DNA of 64,000 nucleotides from NCBI GenBank assembly GCA_000238815.2, contig AFXB01000010.1, positions 872,501 through 936,500 on the forward strand. Direction: 5' to 3'. The position numbers and the translations under genes were made by a program. The DNA is from SAR116 cluster alpha proteobacterium HIMB100. Its GTDB lineage: Bacteria; Pseudomonadota; Alphaproteobacteria; Puniceispirillales; Puniceispirillaceae. This document shows, in pieces, positions 35,102 to 44,129 of this stretch (positions are counted from its first letter, which is position 1; every line of letters begins with the position of its first letter). The notes beneath the pieces are model-generated. The model searched no databases and was not told the DNA's origin. It was given only the letters and a program-made list of their open reading frames with translations.

Positions 35102-37078
35102 CCCTTGATCCGCCCCGCCGGACACAGATAGGACGGCCACTCCTGCAGGCGGCAAATCTCTGTCCCCCAGGAACAGATCCCCGGTAAAGCTCTGCGGGAT
35201 GCGGGCCGGGGTTGGCCCGTAATTGGTGAAGATCAAGATATCGCCGCGCTGACGCACCCGCAGATATCGTGGCAGGTCATGTACCGCCAGCCCTGCTTTT
35301 TTCATCTGTTCTGCACAGATCAGCTTAAACAGCTTTTGATCCACCCAACCGGTCAGATAGCTGCTATTTTTTTGATGGATCAGCAGCGGATATCCGTCCT
35401 TGGTCTGGCCCTCAGTAACGCCCTTTACAGTCCCTCTCTCATGCCAGATGCTGACCTGACCCTCAACATTTCCCCACCGGCAGGCAACAGGCTGGTCAGC
35501 TGGCAGCGCGTCAATCTGTTCAACGCAAAATCCGGTTAACCCCTGCACAGGTCCGGGAGGCAGATGGGCCGGGACGTGAAAATCAGCTGTCTTGGCCCCG
35601 GTTCGCGGGCCGATCAAAATCTGTGCTTTACTCTTGTGCAGTTGCGCAGCCAGGCGATCAGATAAGGACAGCACAGCAGGCAGCAAAATCAGCTGATAGC
35701 CCGATAAGTCAGCTTCAGGGCCAACAATATCAACTGTTCCGCCATTCTGGCGAACGGCCTGATACATATCCAGGACCAGCCGCAAATGATGAAAATCACA
35801 AGACTGCCCGTCAAGAGCAGCCATCCAGCTGGCCTCATAATCATAAATAAGCGCAATAGCAGCTGGTGTTGTGGCGCACCAATCTATTTGCTGAATCTCT
35901 GACCAGACCTGCCGCATTTCGGCCATTGCCGGCGCATCTCGCCCGTCTGGCAAACACAGGCCGGCATGCATTTGTTCCTGACCAAAAGGCAGCTGCCGCC
36001 ATCTGAAATAACTGATCAGCTCTGCTCCATGAGCGGCCGCTTCAAAGCTCCATAACCTGACCGCACCAGGGGCAGGAACAGCATTGGTACTGGCCCAATT
36101 CACCGGACCGGGTTGTTGTTCCATCACCCACAGCCGGCCCATACCGCGATACAAATCATGATGAAAGGCCTGAAAATCAGGATCGCCAGTGCGCAGACAA
36201 TCAGAATGCATCTCTGCATCAAATTGGGCTACGGCCTTCATATTCTGCAGCATACCCAGCGGATAACTGTCCCATGAAGCGATGTCCAAATCGGCAGCGA
36301 CCGGACGGTGATCAAACTGATCAAACATCCCCATATAATTATGCGCAACTGCTCGTCCCGGGCTGAACTGCCTTATGATCTTTACTTGCTCGGCATTAAA
36401 TTGTCTGACCATCTCTGTTGAAAAACGGTAAAAATCCAGATTATGAGACGGGTTTGCTTCTGTGACGGTCAGGTTAGGCAACTCAATCTGATCAAAAGAT
36501 GAATAATGCATTGACCAGAATAATGTGCCCCATGCGCCATTCAAATATTCGATTGTCTCATAACGCTCAGCCAGCCACAGCCGGAAGGCATCACGGGCAG
36601 ACGGACACCAGCTGAGGGCTGTATCATGACAGCCATATTCATTGTCTGTTTGCCAGGCGGTGACAGCCGGATGCTGCCCATATCGCTTGGCAAAGGCTGT
36701 AGTTATCCGCTGGCTTTCTTTACGATAGCCCTGATGTGAAAAGCTGTAATGCCGTCGTGATCCAAACTGGCGGGGATGGCCGTTCTGATCATAAGCCAGC
36801 ATATCAGGCATCTCATCAACCAGCCATTTTGGCGGGGTTGCGGTTGGGGTGCACATGGTGATCGACAATCCCGCCTTGGCAAGAATATCCACAGCCTTAT
36901 CCAGCCAGCCCCAGTCAAATTCACCGCGTTCAGGCTCTGTTTTTGCCCAGCTGAATTCAGCTATTCTGACCTGGCGAATGCCCGCAGCAACCATGCGTTC
37001 AGCATCACTCGCCCACTGGTCTTCAGGCCAATGTTCGGGATAATAACAGACACCAAGTTGAGGGGCATGCATGCTCAT
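35093..37078 (-). CDS. Glycoside hydrolase family 42, beta-galactosidase
   Basis: A 661-residue GH42 enzyme. The opening LGVCYYPEHWPE is a family signature; the acid/base Glu147 sits in TDNEYG and the nucleophile Glu320 in WVMEQQPGPVNW. The middle trimerisation domain and a C-terminal beta domain follow at the expected positions. No signal peptide, so it works in the cytoplasm. It is the second gene of an operon with the UgpC-type ATPase, four bases apart, and converges on the alpha-galactosidase. Together the two glycosidases could strip alpha- then beta-linked galactose from one substrate. Confidence 0.93.
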   Translation of the reverse strand: MSMHAPQLGVCYYPEHWPEDQWASDAERMVAAGIRQVRIAEFSWAKTEPERGEFDWGWLDKAVDILAKAGLSITMCTPTATPPKWLVDEMPDMLAYDQNGHPRQFGSRRHYSFSHQGYRKESQRITTAFAKRYGQHPAVTAWQTDNEYGCHDTALSWCPSARDAFRLWLAERYETIEYLNGAWGTLFWSMHYSSFDQIELPNLTVTEANPSHNLDFYRFSTEMVRQFNAEQVKIIRQFSPGRAVAHNYMGMFDQFDHRPVAADLDIASWDSYPLGMLQNMKAVAQFDAEMHSDCLRTGDPDFQAFHHDLYRGMGRLWVMEQQPGPVNWASTNAVPAPGAVRLWSFEAAAHGAELISYFRWRQLPFGQEQMHAGLCLPDGRDAPAMAEMRQVWSEIQQIDWCATTPAAIALIYDYEASWMAALDGQSCDFHHLRLVLDMYQAVRQNGGTVDIVGPEADLSGYQLILLPAVLSLSDRLAAQLHKSKAQILIGPRTGAKTADFHVPAHLPPGPVQGLTGFCVEQIDALPADQPVACRWGNVEGQVSIWHERGTVKGVTEGQTKDGYPLLIHQKNSSYLTGWVDQKLFKLICAEQMKKAGLAVHDLPRYLRVRQRGDILIFTNYGPTPARIPQSFTGDLFLGDRDLPPAGVAVLSVSGGADQGSG

Positions 37079-37081
37079 GGT

Positions 37082-38143
37082 TTATGATGCTGACAGGGCC
37101 ATGCCAGCTTTATCAAACATATACAGCTTGTCAGAAAGAGGGGACAGATGCAGATCTGTGCTGTGCTGTTCTGCCTGTTCCTCGCTCAGCTTTACCGTTA
37201 AATCCTGATGGTCAGTCAGCTGCACATAAGCAAGACAATATTCCCCTAAATGTTCAATATGTCTGATCGGTCCTGAAAATTGCGCTTCTGCTTTTGTGAC
37301 CGGAACCAGATGTTCAGGTCTGATCCCCACAGCACCGACATTCGCCGGGCCTGACCAGTTGTCAAACAGTGTCTCTCCAGAGCGCAGACAAAGCTGATTG
37401 TCCTTTTTGTCTACCTGCAGAATATTCATTTTAGGGCTGCCGATAAATTCGGCAACAAACTGGTTTGCAGGCTGATTATACAGCTCCAGAGGAGAGCCCA
37501 CCTGTTCAATCTGTCCCTTGTTCAGCACCACAATCCTGTCCGCCAACGTCATGGCTTCAACCTGGTCATGGGTGACATAAATCATGGTTGCGGCCAGCCG
37601 CTTATGCAGATTGGCAATCTCAATCCGGGTCTGCACACGCAAAGCCGCATCCAGGTTCGATAAAGGCTCATCAAACAAGAACACTTTCGGGTCTCTGACA
37701 ATGGCCCGGCCTATGGCCACACGCTGACGCTGCCCGCCGGACAGATGTTTCGGCAGACGGTCCAAATAATCTGTAATCTGCAGGGTATCAGCTGCAGCTC
37801 TGACCAGACGGTCTATTTCTGCTTTTGGGGTGCGGGCCTGTTTCAGCCCAAAGGCCATATTTTCAAATACGGTCATATGCGGATAAAGAGCATAAGACTG
37901 AAACACCATGGCCACACCACGTTCAGCAGGAACCACATCATTGACGATGTCGCTGCCGATTTGCAGCGTCCCGTCACTGATCTCTTCCAGGCCAGCGATC
38001 ATCCGCAATAAGGTTGATTTACCGCATCCTGAAGGGCCGACAAAAACGACAAACTCACCGCTGTTTATGGTCAGATTGACCCCATGGATAACGGTCTGTT
38101 TATGAAATGATTTTTTGATGTCGGTGAGCTGTAGCTGGGTCAT
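37082..38143 (-). CDS. Sugar ABC transporter ATP-binding protein (UgpC/MsmK type)
   Basis: A 353-residue ATPase with Walker [10 protein letters not shown] at 36-44, signature LSGGQ at 134-138, Walker B VFLFDEP at 154-160 and the switch His192 in VTHDQ. The C-terminal third is the TOBE/regulatory domain found in sugar importers ([16 protein letters not shown]). The sugar permeases at 31943-33742 lack an ATPase in their own operon, so this is their likely partner despite lying on the other strand. The GH42 gene follows immediately, tying import and hydrolysis together. Confidence 0.94.
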   Translation of the reverse strand: MTQLQLTDIKKSFHKQTVIHGVNLTINSGEFVVFVGPSGCGKSTLLRMIAGLEEISDGTLQIGSDIVNDVVPAERGVAMVFQSYALYPHMTVFENMAFGLKQARTPKAEIDRLVRAAADTLQITDYLDRLPKHLSGGQRQRVAIGRAIVRDPKVFLFDEPLSNLDAALRVQTRIEIANLHKRLAATMIYVTHDQVEAMTLADRIVVLNKGQIEQVGSPLELYNQPANQFVAEFIGSPKMNILQVDKKDNQLCLRSGETLFDNWSGPANVGAVGIRPEHLVPVTKAEAQFSGPIRHIEHLGEYCLAYVQLTDHQDLTVKLSEEQAEQHSTDLHLSPLSDKLYMFDKAGMALSAS

Positions 38144-38356
38144 GGCAAACCGCGTCTGGATAGTGTGAAAACGATTGTCTGAGCCTACCCTACCCAGAAG
38201 TTAAATCAACTCAAAAGATAGCCTTCCCCAAAACCTATGAAGAATAATTCCTGGCATTGACAGCAGCTCTAATCTTGCCGATTGTGTCAGCGCAAAATCT
38301 GACGGGGCGGTGAGCCGGGTCATTCCGGCGACATATCGGAAACAGGGGAACAGGCG

Positions 38357-39301
38357 ATGCTTTTGGTCGGTGGTGAAAATCTGATTGATCTTGTGCAGAT
38401 TGATGAAACTGAAGGTCTGCCCGCCTATCAGGCGATTCCCGGCGGCTCGCCGTTTAATCTGGCGATTGCTGCTGGACGGCAGGGAATACAGACAGGCTAT
38501 CTGACGCCCATATCAGCAGATAAGAGCGGCGATCTTCTGGCCGCTCGTTTGGATGAGGCAGGTGTCATGCTTGCTGGTGGGCGGCATCCGGCGCCCAGCT
38601 CTCTTGCGATGGTGACCCTGACCAATGGTGTGCCGTCCTACAGCTTTTATCGTGAAGGCACAGCTGAGCGGCAGATTTTAGCAGACAGGCTGACAGCTGC
38701 GCTCACCAGTGACGTTCAGCTGTTTCATATTGGCTCATTGGCGTTGGCAGGCGGCGCGGATGCTGAAGTGTGGGCAGGTGTTGCCCAACTGTGCAAACAA
38801 AAGGGCATTGCGGTGAGTCTGGACCCCAATGTACGCGCAGGGCTCATTGCTGATTCTGATGGTTACCGGACGCGGCTGGCGCGGATGATGCAGCTGGCAG
38901 ATATCATCAAGCTCAGTGATGAAGATCTGATGTGGATTTACCCAGACCAGTCTGAACAGGATGCGCTGGACCAGCTTGTCCAGGCCAGCGGGGCATCTGT
39001 TCTTGTGCTGACCAGAGGCGCGCAGGGCGCAAGCCTGTTTCATGATGGTGACTGGCATGATGAAGCTGTTGCGCCGATGGAACGGCTGCAAGATACAGTC
39101 GGGGCAGGCGATACCTTTATGGCGACCATGTTGGTTTGGTTAGTTCAAAATAAGGCTGTTACCAGACTGACCAAACTGACAGTTGGTGATAAGCTGGCGA
39201 TGGTCAGGCGCGCTGCTCAGGCTGCTGCCATCAATTGCAGCCGCCAGGGCTGCAACCCGCCATTTGCTGACGAGATGCCGCCTGTTTCGACTGCAGGGTG
39301 A
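38357..39301 (+). CDS. PfkB family carbohydrate kinase (fructokinase-like)
   Basis: A 314-residue ribokinase-fold sugar kinase. N-terminal GGENLIDLV and PGGSPFNLAIAAGRQG form the sugar-binding part; the catalytic DTVGAGDTFMATM motif (GAGDTF near residue 250) carries the anion hole and base Asp. Most similar by pattern to bacterial fructokinases, but 2-keto-3-deoxy-sugar kinases share the fold. Placed next to the galactoside operon and convergent with puuD. A role in phosphorylating a sugar released by the glycosidases, or a keto-deoxy acid from oxidised galactose, is possible. Confidence 0.87.
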   Translation: MLLVGGENLIDLVQIDETEGLPAYQAIPGGSPFNLAIAAGRQGIQTGYLTPISADKSGDLLAARLDEAGVMLAGGRHPAPSSLAMVTLTNGVPSYSFYREGTAERQILADRLTAALTSDVQLFHIGSLALAGGADAEVWAGVAQLCKQKGIAVSLDPNVRAGLIADSDGYRTRLARMMQLADIIKLSDEDLMWIYPDQSEQDALDQLVQASGASVLVLTRGAQGASLFHDGDWHDEAVAPMERLQDTVGAGDTFMATMLVWLVQNKAVTRLTKLTVGDKLAMVRRAAQAAAINCSRQGCNPPFADEMPPVSTAG

Positions 39302-39311
39302 AGTGATTCTG

Positions 39312-40586
39312 CTACCGGGTGGCCGTCAGCCCATCTTGATACCAGGCCAGCAGCTGTTTGCGTTCTTCAGGTTCCATATAGCTGACATTTCCGGGCGGCA
39401 TCGCATGTGACAAGGCAGACTGCATGATAATGGCCTTTGCCTGCCTGACGATCTGCTGGTCTGTCTCCAATATCACACCTTTGGGCGGCCATAACACACG
39501 CTCATAAAAAGGTTCGCTGGCATGGCACATACTGCATCTGCCCAGCACAATATCTCTTACCTGTTCAAATTCAGCTGCATCTGCAAGGCTTGTTTCTACA
39601 GGCGTAAGGGCTGTTGTGTGGCTGGTCTGCTGCTCGGGGTCGCCATCCCCCTGACCAGCTCCTTGAAAGGCAGGCAGAATGGACAAGGTGATGATCACAA
39701 TGAACAAGGCGGCGGTGACGGCCCATGTCCAGACCGGATTGCCTTGGCGTGCATGACGGCTGTTAAAATAATGCCGGATAGAGACGCCCAACAAAAACAC
39801 CAATGCCGCAATCACCCAGCTATAGGCTGATGAATGCGCCAGGGGATAGTGATTTGACAACATGAAAAAAATCACCGGCAAAGTCAGGTAATTATTATGT
39901 GTTGACCTCTGTTTGGCAATTTGCCCATAGCGTGCATCTGGCACGCGCCCTGCCTTTAAATCTGCCACCACAATACGCTGGTTCGGAATGATGATAACCA
40001 GCACATTAAAGGACATGATGGTTGCGGTTACCGCGCCCAGATGCAAAAAGGCCGCCCGTCCGGTAAATATCTGATCCAAAAGATAGGCCATCATCACAAG
40101 CAGCACATACAAAGCCAGCATCAAGCCGGTTGTGTGCTGGCCAAGCCGGGATTTACATAATAAATCATAACCCAGCCAACCAACCGCCAGCACCCCTAAA
40201 GAGATGCAAATCGCAGCCCATATCGGCAGCTCTGCTTTATCCAGATCAACCAGATATAAGTCAGCGCCCAGATAATAGACAACGGCCATCAGCGCAAACC
40301 CAGACAGCCAGGTGGCATAAGATTCCCATTTGAACCAGGTCAGATGTTCCGGCAGCGCAGCAGGGGCGACAAGATATTTCTGAATATGATAAAAGCCGCC
40401 GCCATGGACCTGCCATTCTTCTCCATGCACCCCGTCTGGCAAGGCTCTGTCTTTGCGCAGGCCAAGGTCAAGTGCGATGAAATAAAATGACGAACCAATC
40501 CAGGCAATGGCGGTAATCACATGCAACCAGCGCAGGGCAAATTCTGCCCAGTCAAGACTAACAAGATAAATCAATTCTGCGTTCAT
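39312..40586 (-). CDS. puuD: Urate hydroxylase PuuD (membrane urate oxidase with cytochrome c domain)
   Basis: A 424-residue protein. About eight membrane helices fill residues 10-320 (opening WAEFALRWLHVITAIAWIGSS, short form HVITAIAWIGSS), and a C-terminal cytochrome c domain carries CSMCH near 351-355 with a Met ligand in HAMPPGN. PuuD oxidises urate to 5-hydroxyisourate and sends the electrons to the respiratory chain rather than to oxygen, so no peroxide is made. The HIU hydrolase gene lies directly upstream on the same strand, giving the next enzyme. It converges on the PfkB kinase. Confidence 0.95.
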   Translation of the reverse strand: MNAELIYLVSLDWAEFALRWLHVITAIAWIGSSFYFIALDLGLRKDRALPDGVHGEEWQVHGGGFYHIQKYLVAPAALPEHLTWFKWESYATWLSGFALMAVVYYLGADLYLVDLDKAELPIWAAICISLGVLAVGWLGYDLLCKSRLGQHTTGLMLALYVLLVMMAYLLDQIFTGRAAFLHLGAVTATIMSFNVLVIIIPNQRIVVADLKAGRVPDARYGQIAKQRSTHNNYLTLPVIFFMLSNHYPLAHSSAYSWVIAALVFLLGVSIRHYFNSRHARQGNPVWTWAVTAALFIVIITLSILPAFQGAGQGDGDPEQQTSHTTALTPVETSLADAAEFEQVRDIVLGRCSMCHASEPFYERVLWPPKGVILETDQQIVRQAKAIIMQSALSHAMPPGNVSYMEPEERKQLLAWYQDGLTATR

Positions 40587-40603
40587 GACCGCCCCTTGTT
40601 TTG

Positions 40604-40963
40604 CTAGCTGCCGCGATAAGTCGAATAGCCAAAGGGCGACAGCAGCAAGGGCACATGATAATGCGATGCGGGATCAGCCATGGCAAAATCAATCGGGATA
40701 TCCGACAGAAATCTTGGTTCTGGCAGATCTGAAAAATGTTTCTCTAAATATGCCCCGGCATGAAATACCAGCCTGTACTGCCCGGCCTGAAAGGCGGTTG
40801 CAGGCAATATGGGGCTGTCTGTGCGGCCGTCTGCATTTGTGGTTGTGGTCGTGATCAGCTGATGGTCGCCCTCTTGCGCACTGAACAGGCTGATTGCCAA
40901 ACCGGCGGCCGGAACGCCTCTTGCTGTATCCAGAACATGTGTCGTCAGAAACCCTGTAGCCAC
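40604..40963 (-). CDS. uraH: 5-hydroxyisourate hydrolase
   Basis: A 119-residue transthyretin-like protein with His9 in LTTHVLDT, Arg near 47 and the diagnostic C-terminal YRGS (116-119). It hydrolyses 5-hydroxyisourate to OHCU. Eighteen bases upstream of puuD on the same strand, so substrate producer and consumer are co-expressed. Divergent from the allantoinase/OHCU decarboxylase fusion that performs the following two reactions. Confidence 0.95.
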   Translation of the reverse strand: MATGFLTTHVLDTARGVPAAGLAISLFSAQEGDHQLITTTTTNADGRTDSPILPATAFQAGQYRLVFHAGAYLEKHFSDLPEPRFLSDIPIDFAMADPASHYHVPLLLSPFGYSTYRGS

Positions 40964-41120
40964 TATTTCATATCCCTTGTCTGCCGCGCATTATTGCTTC
41001 TTATTTAACTGCTTTTCGGATTTGGTTTCTATCTTTTTCTTGATTGACTGGCCGCGGTCTGTCTCAATGATATCTGGTGTTATGCATCAGTTTGATTTAA
41101 CGGGGATCGATCAGAAGACG

Positions 41121-42560
41121 ATGAGCTATTATCCGCGCAATATGACAGGCTATGGCCGCCATGTTCCGGCATCGCCATGGCCGAACAAGGCCAAGCTGGC
41201 GGTGCAGATCGTGCTGAATTACGAAGAAGGAGGCGAGCGCTGTGTGCTGCATGGCGATTCAGAATCTGAAGCGTTTTTATCTGAGATCGTCGGCGCAGCG
41301 CCCTGGCCTGGCCAGCGGCACTGGAATATGGAATCCATTTATGAATATGGTGCCCGCTCTGGTTTCTGGCGATTACATGATCTGTTTACCGCACGCGGCA
41401 TACCCATCACTGTATTCGGCGTGACCAAGGCGCTGGCCCGTGCCCCTGAACAGGTCGCCGCGATGAAACAGGCGGGCTGGGAAATTGCCTGTCACGGGCT
41501 GAAATGGATTGATTACAAAGACCACAGCCCGGACCAGGAACGCGCAGCCATTGCAGAAGCGATCAGGCTGCATGAAGCGGTGGTCGGCACCCCGCCAAAG
41601 GGCTGGTATACTGGACGTTGTTCTGAAGCCACGATTGATCTGGTGGCAGAACAGGCAGAATGCACCTATCAGGCAGACAGCTATGCTGATGATCTGCCTT
41701 ATTATCAAGAAACGCCGTCAGGCCCGCAATTAATCGTCCCTTACACGCTGGACGCAAATGATATGCGTTTTGCCACACCGCAAGGATTTAATTCTGGCCC
41801 CCAGTTTTTTGATTATCTCAAAGACACGTTTGATGCCTTATATGAAGAAGGCTGTACCGGCGCGGCGCGGCTGATGTCAATTGGTTTGCATTGTCGTTTG
41901 GTGGGGCGGCCTGGCCGCATACAGGCGCTCAAAGCGTTTCTGGATTATGTGGCGCAGAAACCCGATATTTGGTTTGCCACCCGCCTTGATCTTGCGGAAT
42001 GCTGGCAGGTGGCCTATCCCTATCAGCCGCGCTTCCGGCCGTCTCAGCTTGACCGGCAGAGTTTTATATCTGTTTTTGGTTCAGTTTTTGAACACTCACC
42101 TTGGGTTGCTGAACAGGCCTATGATGGCGAACGCAGCCCGGCCATGGACAGCCCTGTTGGTCTTCATACAGCCCTTTCAGTTCAGTTTCGCCTTGCGTCA
42201 GAAGAACAGCGTCTTGGGGTTCTGAACGCACATCCTGATCTGGCGGGCAAATTGGCGAAAGCAAAAAAGCTGACCGCCGCGTCAACCTCTGAACAAGCTG
42301 CTGCCGGATTGGATATATTATCAGAAGACGATCAGGTCTATTTCACCCAGCTCAATAATGCCTATAAACAAAAATTTCCGTTTCCGTTTATTCTGGCTGT
42401 AAAGGGCCGTTCTGCATCTGAAATTAAATACATATTCGAAACACGTTTGCTGAATACACAAGAACAGGAATTTACCGAGGCTTGCCAGCAGGTTGAAAAA
42501 ATAGCACGCTTACGGGTGGATGATGTGTTTGCCCAACAGGCACAACAAACAGGCAGGTAA
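41121..42560 (+). CDS. puuE: Allantoinase PuuE fused to OHCU decarboxylase UraD
   Basis: One 479-residue protein with two enzymes. Residues about 1-305 are the PuuE polysaccharide-deacetylase-like allantoinase (YPRNMTGYGRH, LNYEEGGER, ESIYEYGARSGFWR, ACHGLKWIDY, LPYTLD-like VPYTLDANDMRF). Residues about 310-479 are the OHCU decarboxylase (FEHSPWVAE, the catalytic-site NAHPDLAG near 371, FPFILAVKG). The product of the second domain, (S)-allantoin, is the substrate of the first. The frame opens at 40977; ATGs at 41067 and 41082 are alternatives, but the family N-terminus MSYYPRN begins at 41121. Such fusions are known in several proteobacteria. Confidence 0.92.
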   Translation: MSYYPRNMTGYGRHVPASPWPNKAKLAVQIVLNYEEGGERCVLHGDSESEAFLSEIVGAAPWPGQRHWNMESIYEYGARSGFWRLHDLFTARGIPITVFGVTKALARAPEQVAAMKQAGWEIACHGLKWIDYKDHSPDQERAAIAEAIRLHEAVVGTPPKGWYTGRCSEATIDLVAEQAECTYQADSYADDLPYYQETPSGPQLIVPYTLDANDMRFATPQGFNSGPQFFDYLKDTFDALYEEGCTGAARLMSIGLHCRLVGRPGRIQALKAFLDYVAQKPDIWFATRLDLAECWQVAYPYQPRFRPSQLDRQSFISVFGSVFEHSPWVAEQAYDGERSPAMDSPVGLHTALSVQFRLASEEQRLGVLNAHPDLAGKLAKAKKLTAASTSEQAAAGLDILSEDDQVYFTQLNNAYKQKFPFPFILAVKGRSASEIKYIFETRLLNTQEQEFTEACQQVEKIARLRVDDVFAQQAQQTGR

Positions 42561-42578
42561 ACCGGATGAAAGGCTGAG

Positions 42579-43403
42579 ATGACGTCATCACCCTATTATG
42601 CTGCGCCAGGCGGGCTGCCTGCGCAAACGCAACTTCTTACTGATCGGGCTGTTTTCACAGATGCCTATGCCTTTTTGCCGAAAGGCACGATGAGCGATAT
42701 TACCACCAGCTATTTGCCGTTCTGGGAACAGACCCGCTTGTGGGTTCTGGCCCGGCCGTTAACAGGCTTTTCGGAAACCTTCTCTCATTATCTTATGGAT
42801 GTGGGGGCAGGCGGCGGATCCACTCAGCCTGATACGGACAAGACCGCGCAATCTGTTTTGTTTATTGTTTCCGGCCAACTGCAGCTGCGCATTGATGGCC
42901 AGCTGCATCAGCTGGGTACAGGTGGTTATGCCTATATTCCTGCAGGCATGAGCTGGGCCGTTCACAATGCTGCTGACGAGCCCAGTCAATTTCACTGGAT
43001 TCGCAAACGCTATCAGGGCGTTGACGGCCTGGACAGCCCCGACCCGTTTGTCACCTCTGATCAGCAAACAGAGGCTGTGCCAATGCCAGGCACAAACGGG
43101 GTATGGGCCACCAGCCGGTTTGTTGACCCGTCTGATCTGCGCCATGACATGCATGTGAATATTGTTACCTTCCAGCCTGGCGGGGTGATCCCTTTTGCTG
43201 AAACACATGTGATGGAACATGGCCTTTATGTGCTGCAGGGCAAGGCGGTGTATCACTTGAATCAGAACTGGGTAGAGGTTGAAGCAGGTGATTATATGTG
43301 GCTGCGGGCCTTTTGCCCTCAGGCCTGTTATGCCGGTGGGCCTGGCCCGTTCCGTTATCTTTTATACAAAGATGTGAACCGGCACGCCCGGCTGGATTTC
43401 TGA
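42579..43403 (+). CDS. (S)-ureidoglycine aminohydrolase (double cupin)
   Basis: A 274-residue bicupin. The N-terminal cupin (about 60-130) has VLFIVSGQLQLRIDG and YAYIPAG; the C-terminal cupin (about 195-260) carries the manganese-ligand region AETHVMEHGLYVLQG and YMWLRAFCPQACYAGG. This pattern is that of UGHY/AllE, which releases ammonia from (S)-ureidoglycine to give (S)-ureidoglycolate. It lies between the allantoinase fusion and ureidoglycolate lyase, so the enzyme before it in the pathway (allantoate amidohydrolase) is the one not seen here. Confidence 0.92.
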   Translation: MTSSPYYAAPGGLPAQTQLLTDRAVFTDAYAFLPKGTMSDITTSYLPFWEQTRLWVLARPLTGFSETFSHYLMDVGAGGGSTQPDTDKTAQSVLFIVSGQLQLRIDGQLHQLGTGGYAYIPAGMSWAVHNAADEPSQFHWIRKRYQGVDGLDSPDPFVTSDQQTEAVPMPGTNGVWATSRFVDPSDLRHDMHVNIVTFQPGGVIPFAETHVMEHGLYVLQGKAVYHLNQNWVEVEAGDYMWLRAFCPQACYAGGPGPFRYLLYKDVNRHARLDF

Positions 43404-43406
43404 ATA

Positions 43407-43901
43407 ATGAGGCAGCAGATTAAGATACAGCCTTTGACGGCAGTTCGTTTTGCCCCTTTCGGTGATGTTCTTGATTTCTCAGGCGAGCCGGACAAGCTGA
43501 TCAATCAAGGCTTATGCGGCCGCTATCATGACAGAGCAGCCCTTGCTCATCATGATGGCCGCGCAGGTATCAGCCTGTTTGATGCGGTGGCGCGCCACCT
43601 GCCCTACCAGCTGGAAATGATGGAACGTCACCCGATGGGGTCACAGGCATTTCTGCCTATGACAGATGCTGAGTTTCTGGTCATTGTTGCGCCTGATGAT
43701 AATGGCCGCCCGGGTGAGCCTCTGGCCTTTATGACTGAACCGTATATGGGTGTGAATTACCACGCCAACATCTGGCATGGTGTGCTCACACCCCTATCTG
43801 CTCCGGGACGATTTGCTGTCATTGACAGGATTGGTCCGGGGGAAAATCTTGAGGAATATTGGTTTGATAACGCATATGTGATTTCAGCACAAGATACATA
43901 A
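43407..43901 (+). CDS. allA: Ureidoglycolate lyase
   Basis: A 164-residue cupin-fold protein with the opening IQPLTAVRFAPFGDVLD, PMGSQAFLPM and NYHANIWHGVLTPL segments typical of AllA. It splits (S)-ureidoglycolate into glyoxylate and urea, the last step of the purine route. It begins three bases after the ureidoglycine aminohydrolase stop, so the two are tightly linked. No urease genes are in the window; urea may be exported or used by genes elsewhere. Confidence 0.93.
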   Translation: MRQQIKIQPLTAVRFAPFGDVLDFSGEPDKLINQGLCGRYHDRAALAHHDGRAGISLFDAVARHLPYQLEMMERHPMGSQAFLPMTDAEFLVIVAPDDNGRPGEPLAFMTEPYMGVNYHANIWHGVLTPLSAPGRFAVIDRIGPGENLEEYWFDNAYVISAQDT

Positions 43902-44129
43902 CAGTTTGCTGATCGCGCGTCAGACCTGTTTCCTGTTTGGCAAAGAAAGGCAACATTACACCCTGTCATCATTTCCAACTTGTCATCAGTATGTAAATTC
44001 TTCTAACGTGGAATGATGATGCAAAAAATGCAGCACAGAACAGTAAAATTAAGTCTGTTTACTTGTGCCGAGGTTTTTTCCAATACTGTTGTGTCGGTAT
44101 ACACGGCACTGGACTCTAGGAGAAACATT

